From DATJUF01 sp035524095 (lineage in GTDB: Bacteria; Desulfobacterota; Binatia; Binatales; Binataceae), in the NCBI GenBank assembly GCA_035524095.1, contig DATKPK010000054.1, forward strand, positions 1 through 12,333: a DNA stretch of 12,333 bases, read 5' to 3'. Each line of letters opens with the position of its first letter. The first letter of the stretch is position 1. The notes beneath the pieces were generated by a model. The model was given only the letters and a program-made list of their open reading frames with translations. It had not been told where the DNA came from and ran no database searches. Below are positions 6,737 to 12,333 of this stretch, one piece after another. The position numbers were made by a program, and so were the translations under genes.

Positions 6737-8020
6737 CTAGCGCCGGAACAACACTGACTCACCAATCGGCTGGCCGAGGGCATAGCGGCGGAGCCAGTCG
6801 AGCGCGACCTGCGAGGTGAGCAACTTGATCCAGTCGCGAGTCCCGCGCATCTGGAAGCGACGCGAGGCGCGCATGTCTCCGGCGACCAGCGCGACGCATA
6901 CGGTCCCTACGGGATGGTCCGGTGTACCGCCGCCAGGTCCGGCGACGCCCGATGTTGCGATGGCGACGTCTGCACCCGAACGTTGGCAAGCGCCGGCGGC
7001 CATTTCGAGTACGCATTCCTCGCTTACCGCGCCGAATTTAGTAAGCGTCGCCTCGCTGACGCCGAGGATGTTCATCTTCAGTTCATTCGAATAAGTGACG
7101 AAATCACCCACAAAATAATTGGAGCTGCCGGCGATATTGGTCAGGCGATGACCGATCAATCCACCGGTGCATGACTCGGCGATTGCGAGCTTGAGGCCGC
7201 GTTCGCTGAGGAGCTGGCCGACGACTTCCTCCATCGAGATGTCACCTTCGCCGTAGATGTAACCGCCCACGCGCTCGCGTACGCGATCGCTCAACTCTTC
7301 GAGGCGTTCCTCGGCGCGGCCGGGCACGTCTTCGACCATCACCTTCATCGAGATTTGCGGGAAGCTCGCACGAAAGCCGACCTTCGCCTCCTCGGGTTTG
7401 ATCAATCCGGCGACATCCTGATCGAGGCCAGATTCGCTGATGCCAAAGGTCTGGAAGATGCGCGTGACAAAGATCTTGTCGCTGCCACGATTCAGGCGCA
7501 GCCACGGGATAACTTCGTTCTCCATCATCGGCTTCATCTCGCGCGGAACACCCGGCATTACTACGAGATGCGACGTGTGATGGTTGACGAGCACCGGCAT
7601 GCGAAAGCCCGGCGCGGTACCAAGCGGATTCTGGATAACTTCGGCGGTCTCAGGAAAGAGCGCCTGCTTGATATTGTTTTCAGGCATCACACGGCCGACC
7701 GATTCAAAGAGGCGCTTCATGTGATCGATCGATGGCTCGTGACGCCAGAGCTTTTTGCCGGTCAAGCGCGCCACCGTTTCAGTTGTGAGATCGTCGGCGG
7801 TGGGACCGATGCCACCCGTCGAGAGCACGACATCACCTAGCTCCATCGCGGTCCGCCACGCCCATTCGAGCCGTTCCGGCACGTCACCGACCGTCAGGAC
7901 CGCGACCAGGTCGATACCAATCTCGTTTAGTTTGTCGGCGAGATAATTCGAGTTGCTATCTACGACCTTGCCGGTGGTGATCTCATCACCAGTCGAAAGA
8001 ATCACCGCACGCTGGATCAT
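6737..8020 (-). CDS. cinA: CinA: nucleotide pyrophosphatase/NMN deamidase family protein
   Basis: CinA proteins join an N-terminal MoaB/MogA-like domain (COG1058), with ADP-ribose pyrophosphatase activity in studied members, to a C-terminal PncC domain that deamidates nicotinamide mononucleotide, recycling it to NAD. With the start at 8020 the protein has 427 residues, close to the usual 410-430. The N-domain shows STGDEITTGKVVDSN (9-23) and STGGIGPTADD (67-77). The C-domain shows AESCTGG (281-287), with the probable catalytic serine, then FVTYSNELK and GVAGPGGGTPDHPVGTV. An ATG 13 codons upstream at 8059 is open, but AAGGAG lies 6 nt before the ATG at 8020, which decides the start. It follows pgpA by 56 bp, a familiar bacterial pairing (pgpA-cinA, often with recA, not seen here). 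A link to competence is only historical naming. Confidence 0.95.
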   Translation of the reverse strand: MIQRAVILSTGDEITTGKVVDSNSNYLADKLNEIGIDLVAVLTVGDVPERLEWAWRTAMELGDVVLSTGGIGPTADDLTTETVARLTGKKLWRHEPSIDHMKRLFESVGRVMPENNIKQALFPETAEVIQNPLGTAPGFRMPVLVNHHTSHLVVMPGVPREMKPMMENEVIPWLRLNRGSDKIFVTRIFQTFGISESGLDQDVAGLIKPEEAKVGFRASFPQISMKVMVEDVPGRAEERLEELSDRVRERVGGYIYGEGDISMEEVVGQLLSERGLKLAIAESCTGGLIGHRLTNIAGSSNYFVGDFVTYSNELKMNILGVSEATLTKFGAVSEECVLEMAAGACQRSGADVAIATSGVAGPGGGTPDHPVGTVCVALVAGDMRASRRFQMRGTRDWIKLLTSQVALDWLRRYALGQPIGESVLFRR

Positions 8021-8026
8021 CAGAGG

Positions 8027-8032
8027 CTCCTT
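8027..8032 (-). promoter_or_regulatory. Ribosome binding site AAGGAG deciding the cinA start
   Basis: Read on the minus strand, AAGGAG lies 6 nt before the ATG at 8020. It falls inside the alternative longer frame that would start at 8059, making that longer start unlikely. Confidence 0.8.
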
Positions 8033-8076
8033 GTCCTGGGCATCAGGGTTTGTGGCCAAACGCTAAACGGCTTGTT

Positions 8077-8538
8077 TCAGAGGAGGAGCCGCGCCACCTG
8101 CAATATCAGATTGGCATAGATGGCGGCTGCTAAATCGTCAAGCATAACGCCGGCTCCCCCGCGTAACTGACGGTCGATCAGGCTGGCCGGGAAGGGCTTC
8201 AGGATATCGAACAGCCGAAAGAGGCCGAACGCCGCTACCATCCATGGCCATCGGACGGGCAGCAGGAACATCGCGGCTACCATCGCCACGATCTCGTCGA
8301 TAACGATACGCGAACTATCGTGCTGAGCAAAAATCCGCTCGGCCCGCCCGGCGATCCAGCAACCGGCGACAAACATCACGGCAAAAAGCGCTATTGCGAT
8401 TAATGGCGAGCGGTGGGCGATCGGGGCAAAGACGAACCACCCGAGGAACAGGCCCTCAAGGGAGCCGAAGGTCCCAGGAGCAATTGGGATATAGCCGGCA
8501 TAGCCACCGGTCGCGGCCAAACTGATTAGAGTTTCCAT
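8077..8538 (-). CDS. pgpA: Phosphatidylglycerophosphatase A
   Basis: PgpA removes phosphate from phosphatidylglycerol-phosphate at the inner membrane to make phosphatidylglycerol. From the ATG at 8538 it has 153 residues. Seen are the entry motif IPIAPGTFGSL (17-27), RIVIDEIV (77-84), FRLFDILKPFP (107-117) and GVMLDDLAAA (130-139). The acidic residues of the IDE and DD motifs are the expected Mg-binding and catalytic positions. Three to four hydrophobic segments surround them. Where I recall a conserved glycine after IDE-IV, this protein has alanine (IVAMV). Starts at 8568 (ATG) and 8610 (GTG) are also in frame; none has a good Shine-Dalgarno. I chose 8538 because METLISLAATGGYAGYIP resembles known N-termini. 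It is the first gene of the minus-strand run, with cinA next. Confidence 0.9.
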   Translation of the reverse strand: METLISLAATGGYAGYIPIAPGTFGSLEGLFLGWFVFAPIAHRSPLIAIALFAVMFVAGCWIAGRAERIFAQHDSSRIVIDEIVAMVAAMFLLPVRWPWMVAAFGLFRLFDILKPFPASLIDRQLRGGAGVMLDDLAAAIYANLILQVARLLL

Positions 8539-8747
8539 CGAGATGCGGGCGAACGGGCAAGTTAGCATCTTAAGGCTGGCGCCTGATACAACCCGCGGGG
8601 CATCGTCCACTCGTACATTGCGCTAAACGAAGGTTCAACGCGTCGAGTCAATTAGCGAACCTGTTTCCAACCTGATCGTGCTGAGCCTCGCGGACGAGAC
8701 CGGGAGTCCGTTAGCGACACGCGCGCACGGCCTCGCAGGCGAGGCCT
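8539..8747. promoter_or_regulatory. Divergent intergenic region between pgpA and aroC
   Basis: About 210 bp separate the chosen pgpA start from the first aroC ATG, so promoters for both directions should lie here, unless pgpA begins at 8610. I could not pick a -35/-10 pair better than chance. CGCTAA (8621-8626) and TTAGCG (8652-8657) form a loose 6-bp inverted repeat, and TTAGCG recurs at 8711-8716. The strongest structure is the hairpin at 8729-8746. Confidence 0.45.
8729..8746 (+). promoter_or_regulatory. GC-rich hairpin touching the first aroC ATG
   Basis: GGCCTCGC (8729-8736) and GCGAGGCC (8739-8746) are perfect reverse complements around AG; as RNA this gives at least 7 bp closing on a 4-nt loop (CAGG). 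It ends one base before the ATG at 8748 and buries the only Shine-Dalgarno-like GAGG (8741-8744). No T-tract follows, so it is not an intrinsic terminator. It could limit initiation at 8748 or favour a start at 8760 or 8769. Confidence 0.55.
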
Positions 8748-9935
8748 ATGCACGGTAATATGGTCGCCATGTTGCGTTTTTTGACCGCCGGCGAATCGCA
8801 CGGCCCCGAATTGACCGCAGTGATTGAGGGAGCCCCCGCCGGTTTCGATATCGATCTCAACCGTATCAATCACGACCTCGCGCGGCGTCAGAAGGGTTAC
8901 GGGCGGGGCGGGCGGATGCTGATCGAGAAGGACGAGGTGCGAGTTGCTTCCGGGATCCGCTTCGGCCGCACGATGGGGAGTCCGGTCACATTCATCGTCG
9001 CAAACCGCGACTTCAAGAATTGGGAAAAGCGGATGTCGCCCGACCCGGCCGATCGCGGCGACGCCAAGGTCGTCACCCGTCCGCGCCCCGGTCACGCTGA
9101 TTTGGCCGGCGTGCTGAAGTATAACCTTGAGGATATACGCGACGTTTTGGAACGGGCCTCGGCGCGCGAAACTACGGCGCGCGTCGCGATCGGCGGATTC
9201 GCCCGGCAACTGATTGCGCCGTTCGGTGTGACCTTGCTCGGCTATGTCGCCAGTATTGGTGCAACTGAGACCAAGCCTTCCGCCGCTATTCCGATCGACG
9301 AGCTTACGCAAATCACCGAGGAATCGCCGGTGCGCGTCGCCGACAAAGAGGCCGAGCGTGCGATGATTGCCGAAATCGATGCGTGCAAGAAAACTGGCGA
9401 TACACTTGGCGGGATCGTCGAGGTAATCGCGACGGGTCTGCCGATCGGACTCGGTAGCCACGTTCAATGGGATCGCAAGCTCGACGGCCGCCTTGGCCAT
9501 GCGTTGCTGGGCTTGCAGGCGGTGAAGGGCGTCGAAATCGGACTCGGTTTTGGGGCGGCGCGAGTACGCGGCTCACAACTGCATGACGAGATAGGCTACG
9601 ACCGTGAACGTCAGCGATTCACCCGCGAATCAAACAATTCCGGCGGCACCGAAGGCGGCATGACCACCGGCGAGCCATTGCGCGTGCGGGTCGCCTTCAA
9701 GCCGCTCTCGACGCTGATGCGCCCGCTTAAATCGGCGGATATCCGCAGCAAAGAAGAGGCGGTCGGCGCGATTGAGCGGTCGGACGTATGCGCGATTCCA
9801 GCGGCGGCGGTGATCGCCGAAGCGGTGGTGGCGTTCGTGCTCGCGGACGCTTTCCTGGAGAAATTCGGCGGCGACTCATTCACTGAAATTAAGCGCAATT
9901 ACGAAGGCTACCTCGAACAGGTGCGGGCCTATTAA
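8748..9935 (+). CDS. aroC: Chorismate synthase
   Basis: AroC eliminates phosphate from 5-enolpyruvylshikimate-3-phosphate to give chorismate, the last common aromatic precursor, using reduced FMN. In the 395-residue frame the family signatures are GESHGP (15-20), RPRPGHADL (111-119), RASARETTARVA (136-147), NNSGGTEGGMTTGEP (296-310) and RSDVCAIPAAAVIAEA (344-359). The arginines and histidines of the FMN/substrate site are in place. Length is within the family's usual 360-400. Start is unsettled: ATGs at 8748, 8760 and 8769 are in frame. MLRFLTAGESHG from 8769 aligns best with shorter family members, while 8748 has the only Shine-Dalgarno-like bases, locked in a hairpin. I list the longest form. 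It leads an aroC-aroK-aroB run, 41 bp before aroK. Confidence 0.96.
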   Translation: MHGNMVAMLRFLTAGESHGPELTAVIEGAPAGFDIDLNRINHDLARRQKGYGRGGRMLIEKDEVRVASGIRFGRTMGSPVTFIVANRDFKNWEKRMSPDPADRGDAKVVTRPRPGHADLAGVLKYNLEDIRDVLERASARETTARVAIGGFARQLIAPFGVTLLGYVASIGATETKPSAAIPIDELTQITEESPVRVADKEAERAMIAEIDACKKTGDTLGGIVEVIATGLPIGLGSHVQWDRKLDGRLGHALLGLQAVKGVEIGLGFGAARVRGSQLHDEIGYDRERQRFTRESNNSGGTEGGMTTGEPLRVRVAFKPLSTLMRPLKSADIRSKEEAVGAIERSDVCAIPAAAVIAEAVVAFVLADAFLEKFGGDSFTEIKRNYEGYLEQVRAY

Positions 9936-9976
9936 GCCTTCGCCAACGGCCGCAATGGGCCCACGAGGCTGATTCC

Positions 9977-10552
9977 ATGCCTCCCAAATTGATCCTCACC
10001 GGCTTTATGGCGACCGGCAAAACCACTGTGGCACGGGCGTTGGCTCAACGTCTCGGATGGCGGCTGATCGACTCGGACGAGCGGCTGGTCGCGCGGATGG
10101 GCAAGCCAGTCGCGCAAATTTTCCGCGACCACGGCGAGGAGCATTTTCGCGCATTGGAGCGGGAAGTGGTGGCGGCGATCGTTGGAGACCGCGAACTTTG
10201 TCCGCGGTCAGGCATGCCGCTTCCGGCTGTGATCGCGACCGGCGGCGGCACGCTGATCGATCCGGTGAACTTTGCCACGCTGGAGCGGGTCGGCGTTATC
10301 GTCTGCCTGACCGCCCGTCCCGAGGTGATCGCGCGGCGGGTCGGCCGTCACGCAGCTTCGCGTCCGATGCTGACCAAAGGCGGCAAGGCGCTGCCGGTGC
10401 GGATCGCCGAATTGCTCGAAGAACGGCGGGCTGCTTATGCCCGCGCGCCAATTAAGATCGATACGTCAGAAGCCGGGGTTACCAAGGTGGCCGAGATGGT
10501 CCTCGACGCCTTCGCCAAATATGGGTTGGGCCAATGGAAAGTTTCCGCTTAG
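9977..10552 (+). CDS. aroK: Shikimate kinase
   Basis: This kinase transfers the ATP gamma-phosphate to the 3-hydroxyl of shikimate in the cytoplasm. The 191-residue protein is slightly longer than the usual 165-180, mainly through an insertion around residues 71-85 before the GGG motif. Seen are Walker A GFMATGKTT (9-17), DSD (32-34) for Mg and shikimate binding, FR (57-58) with the shikimate-binding arginine, TGGG (88-91) and the lid-region RPML (129-132) followed by LEERRAAYA. GAGG at 9965-9968, 8 nt before the ATG at 9977, supports the start. Its last 19 bases overlap aroB, pointing to translational coupling. Confidence 0.95.
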   Translation: MPPKLILTGFMATGKTTVARALAQRLGWRLIDSDERLVARMGKPVAQIFRDHGEEHFRALEREVVAAIVGDRELCPRSGMPLPAVIATGGGTLIDPVNFATLERVGVIVCLTARPEVIARRVGRHAASRPMLTKGGKALPVRIAELLEERRAAYARAPIKIDTSEAGVTKVAEMVLDAFAKYGLGQWKVSA

Positions 10553-11616
10553 AGCTGGGCCGCGACAACCATCCAGTGCATGCCGGGCTCGGCCTCCTCG
10601 AACGGGTTGGCGAATTGGCTCTTACAGCCGGGCTTAAGCCGAGCCGCGCCGCGGTGATCACCGACACCAACGTTGCGCGGCTTTTCGGCGATCGCGTATC
10701 GCGATCGCTATCAGCGGCTGGCTTCGAGCCATCTGTTATCGAGTTTCCGGCAGGTGAGGCGAGTAAGTCGATCGGCGTGCTCGGCACCCTTTACGATCGG
10801 CTGGTCGATAAGCGCCTTGATCGCTCAAGTACGATTCTCGCGCTTGGCGGCGGCGTGACGGGTGATTTGGCGGGTTTTGCCGCTGCAACTTTTCTGCGCG
10901 GAATCGCGCTGGTGCAGCTGCCAACAACCTTGACGGCACAGGTCGATTCGGCGCTCGGCGGCAAGACCGGAATCAATCATCCTGCGGCCAAGAATCTAAT
11001 CGGCAGTTTCTATCAACCTCGCATGATTGTGGCCGATATTGCGGCGCTTCATTCGTTGCCCGATCGCGAATTCCGCGAAGGGCTGGGCGAAGTTATCAAA
11101 TACGGCGCGATCATGGACGAGCCGATGATTACGGAGCTCGAACGGGCTCTTCCCTCGATTCTACGCCGCGACCCCGATCAGCTTCAGGCAATCGTGAGCC
11201 GTTCGCTGTCGCATAAGGCGGACGTCGTGCGGAGCGATGAGCATGAGGGCGGGCGGCGCAAAATCCTCAACTTTGGCCATACGCTAGGACATGCGCTCGA
11301 AGTCGTCGCTGGATACGGCAGTTTTCTTCATGGCGAGGCGGTTGGGGCGGGAATGGTTGCGGCAGTGCGCCTGTCGCAAGCCCATGCGGGTCTCAGCGAA
11401 GAGGACGGGCGGCGGCTCGTCCGCCTGATCGAGGCGGCGGGTCTACCTACGGCAATCCCCTCCAACTTGCGTGTCGGCGATTTGCTGGAGGCGCTCAAGC
11501 TCGACAAGAAACGCGCGGGGGACGGCGTGGAGTTCGTACTAATCGATCGCCTCGGCCATGCGTTTACGCAGAAGCTGGATTTCGATCAGGTGATGGCGAC
11601 GCTGCCTCGAGCCTGA
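10534..11616 (+). CDS. aroB: 3-dehydroquinate synthase
   Basis: AroB converts DAHP to 3-dehydroquinate, the first ring of the shikimate pathway, using NAD and a divalent metal. Its 360 residues match the usual single-domain bacterial enzyme. The NAD-binding motif GGGVTGDLAGF lies at 105-115, followed by PTTLTAQVDSALGGKTG (130-146). Metal ligands by alignment to known structures are Glu186 (GEVIKYG), His249 (NFGHT) and His266 (LHGE), with Lys189 and His253 also conserved. The ATG at 10534 overlaps aroK; a loose GGGTTGGG precedes it. I see no complete intrinsic terminator after the stop. The codons for residues 53-58 contain a perfect inverted repeat, noted separately. Confidence 0.96.
   Translation: MESFRLELGRDNHPVHAGLGLLERVGELALTAGLKPSRAAVITDTNVARLFGDRVSRSLSAAGFEPSVIEFPAGEASKSIGVLGTLYDRLVDKRLDRSSTILALGGGVTGDLAGFAAATFLRGIALVQLPTTLTAQVDSALGGKTGINHPAAKNLIGSFYQPRMIVADIAALHSLPDREFREGLGEVIKYGAIMDEPMITELERALPSILRRDPDQLQAIVSRSLSHKADVVRSDEHEGGRRKILNFGHTLGHALEVVAGYGSFLHGEAVGAGMVAAVRLSQAHAGLSEEDGRRLVRLIEAAGLPTAIPSNLRVGDLLEALKLDKKRAGDGVEFVLIDRLGHAFTQKLDFDQVMATLPRA
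10688..10708. repeat. Perfect 9-bp inverted repeat made of two GCGATCGC octamers, inside aroB
   Basis: GCGATCGCG (10688-10696), TAT, then CGCGATCGC (10700-10708) form a 21-bp perfect palindrome with a 3-base centre. The octamer GCGATCGC occurs again at 7283-7290 inside cinA. The repeat lies in coding sequence without disturbing the AroB frame. Confidence 0.6.
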
Positions 11617-11636
11617 TCAGGACATTCCTCACAGCG

Positions 11637-11664
11637 AGCGCTCCGCAACGGATGTGTCAGCGCT
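11637..11664 (+). other. Possible RNA structure after aroB
   Basis: AGCGCT (11637-11642) can pair with AGCGCT (11659-11664), enclosing a small CCG-CAA-CGG stem (11643-11651). It starts 20 bp after the aroB stop. No T-tract follows, so it may be a 3'-end stem or chance. Confidence 0.25.
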
Positions 11665-11712
11665 GGAACTCCAAACCCCGCGCGTTAAGCATCCTCGAAA
11701 TTGCCCATAGGC

Positions 11713-11740
11713 TTGAATTTCCCGCGAATGCCGATATGGT
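11713..11740 (+). promoter_or_regulatory. Possible promoter of the luciferase-like gene
   Basis: TTGAAT (11713-11718) and TATGGT (11735-11740), each 4 of 6 to consensus, are 16 bp apart and would give a leader of about 65 nt. It lies in the 193-bp gap after aroB, which otherwise shows only the weak structure at 11637-11664. Confidence 0.3.
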
Positions 11741-11795
11741 GCGGGCCGAATCTATCGAGTTTCAGCCGCGTTCAACCAGTGCGCATCCAGGTGGT

Positions 11796-11802
11796 GAGGA
11801 GG
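11796..11802 (+). promoter_or_regulatory. Near-perfect ribosome binding site GAGGAGG
   Basis: GAGGAGG is followed by 7 nt and then the ATG at 11810. It is the strongest Shine-Dalgarno in the window and fixes the start of the last gene. Confidence 0.8.
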
Positions 11803-11809
11803 CTCCGCA

Positions 11810-12333
11810 ATGAAATTCGGACTCTTAACACTCTTCGACCATTATGCTGAGGATTGCTCCGAGGAGCAGTACTACAAAAATTTCTTTGACGAGGCGGCCT
11901 ACGCCGAAGAGTTGGGTTTCGACTCGATCTGGATCGGAGAGCATCACTTTTGCCGCTACATTTGTCCGTCGCCCCAGATAATCGCGGGTGGACTCGCGCA
12001 AAGAACTAAAAAGATTCGGATTGGCACGTCCATCGCGCTGCTGCCCCACCATGATCCGATCCGTCTGGCAGAGGATTACGCCCTGGTCGATTTGCTGAGT
12101 GGCGGACGGCTGGATTTCGGCGTGGGACGGGGCTTTATCAAGGCGACTTACGACGGTTTCAACCAAGCGATGAGCGAGAGCCGAGGCCGTTTCGACGAAT
12201 GCCTCGACATTATCGAAGGAACTTGGCGGCAGGAGGATTTTTCTTACGAGGGGAAGTTCTACCGTGCGAATCATGTGACGATTCTGCCGCGCCCGTTGCA
12301 GCGTCCGGCGCCACCGATTTTCATGGCGGCGGC
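11810..12333 (+). CDS. Luciferase-like flavin-dependent monooxygenase (N-terminal 174 residues; runs off right edge)
   Basis: This belongs to the bacterial luciferase-like (LLM class) oxidoreductases, TIM-barrel enzymes that use reduced FMN, or F420 in some branches, to oxygenate or oxidise small organic molecules. I translated it from the ATG at 11810: 174 codons are open to the edge, about half of the usual 330-380. Typical elements in order are FGLLTLFDHY (3-12), GFDSIWIGEHHF (36-47), KIRIGTSIALLPHHDPIRLA (68-87), DLLSGGRLDFGVGRG (94-108), RFDECLDIIEGTW (127-139), and LPRPLQRPAPPIF (159-171). EHHF and GVGRG match the luciferase subgroup more than the F420-dependent ones, but the cofactor cannot be settled without the rest. 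The substrate is unknown. It is 193 bp beyond aroB and probably a separate transcription unit. Confidence 0.92.
   Translation, partial: MKFGLLTLFDHYAEDCSEEQYYKNFFDEAAYAEELGFDSIWIGEHHFCRYICPSPQIIAGGLAQRTKKIRIGTSIALLPHHDPIRLAEDYALVDLLSGGRLDFGVGRGFIKATYDGFNQAMSESRGRFDECLDIIEGTWRQEDFSYEGKFYRANHVTILPRPLQRPAPPIFMAA

Noticed and set aside
8539..8610. GTG start at 8610 giving a 177-residue PgpA
   Set aside because: The extra residues do not resemble known PgpA N-termini and no ribosome binding site precedes the GTG.
8652..9500. Minus-strand open frame of 282 codons running into the pgpA-aroC gap
   Set aside because: Most of it is antisense to aroC; composition is typical of a GC-rich shadow frame and no motif is visible.
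11825..12274. Minus-strand open frame of 149 codons
   Set aside because: It is antisense to the luciferase-like gene, which has a strong ribosome binding site and clear motifs.

Overview
This window is an ordinary, densely packed bacterial chromosome segment. By eye it is GC-rich, at roughly 60% (not computed). It holds 13 recognisable protein genes, two of which run off the window edges. Housekeeping families dominate: SecA, MurI, EngB, CinA, PgpA, AroC, AroK and AroB. A few accessory families also occur: an exported PEBP-like protein, a TSUP permease with a DUF1634 partner, an SDR dehydrogenase and a luciferase-like monooxygenase. I see no rRNA, tRNA, CRISPR array, insertion sequence or prophage. 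The set suggests a free-living Gram-negative bacterium. The TSUP/DUF1634 pair and the luciferase-like oxidoreductase would suit a deltaproteobacterial-type lineage such as Desulfobacterota or Binatota, but that placement is a low-confidence inference.

Layout. (1) Positions 1-3910, minus strand, transcribed right to left: exported YbhB/PEBP protein, engB, murI, then the first 534 codons of secA, which continues past the left edge. (2) Positions 3911-4503: a gene-poor stretch with an imperfect dyad upstream of the PEBP gene and a possible promoter. It also holds a small plus-strand winged-helix DNA-binding gene and a strong hairpin with a T-tract where that gene converges with the SDR gene. (3) Positions 4495-8538, minus strand: pgpA, cinA, a 173-bp gap, the TSUP permease overlapping DUF1634, then the SDR. 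(4) Positions 8539-8747: a divergent intergenic region with a GC-rich hairpin touching the first aroC ATG. (5) Positions 8748-11616, plus strand: aroC-aroK-aroB, a shikimate-pathway cluster with aroK and aroB overlapping. (6) From 11810 a flavin-dependent luciferase-like monooxygenase with a near-perfect ribosome binding site runs off the right edge.

Functionally, aroB makes 3-dehydroquinate (step 2 of the shikimate pathway), aroK phosphorylates shikimate (step 5) and aroC makes chorismate (step 7). EngB (ribosome assembly), MurI (D-glutamate for peptidoglycan) and SecA (protein export) form a growth-related group. PgpA (phosphatidylglycerol synthesis) and CinA (pyridine nucleotide salvage) form a second. 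The TSUP/DUF1634 pair looks like a membrane transporter with a small membrane partner whose role is not established.

I did not find a clearly new multi-gene system. The best leads are the TSUP-DUF1634 pair, the hairpin at the aroC start, the dyad upstream of the PEBP gene next to a small DNA-binding protein, and a perfect inverted repeat of GCGATCGC octamers inside aroB.
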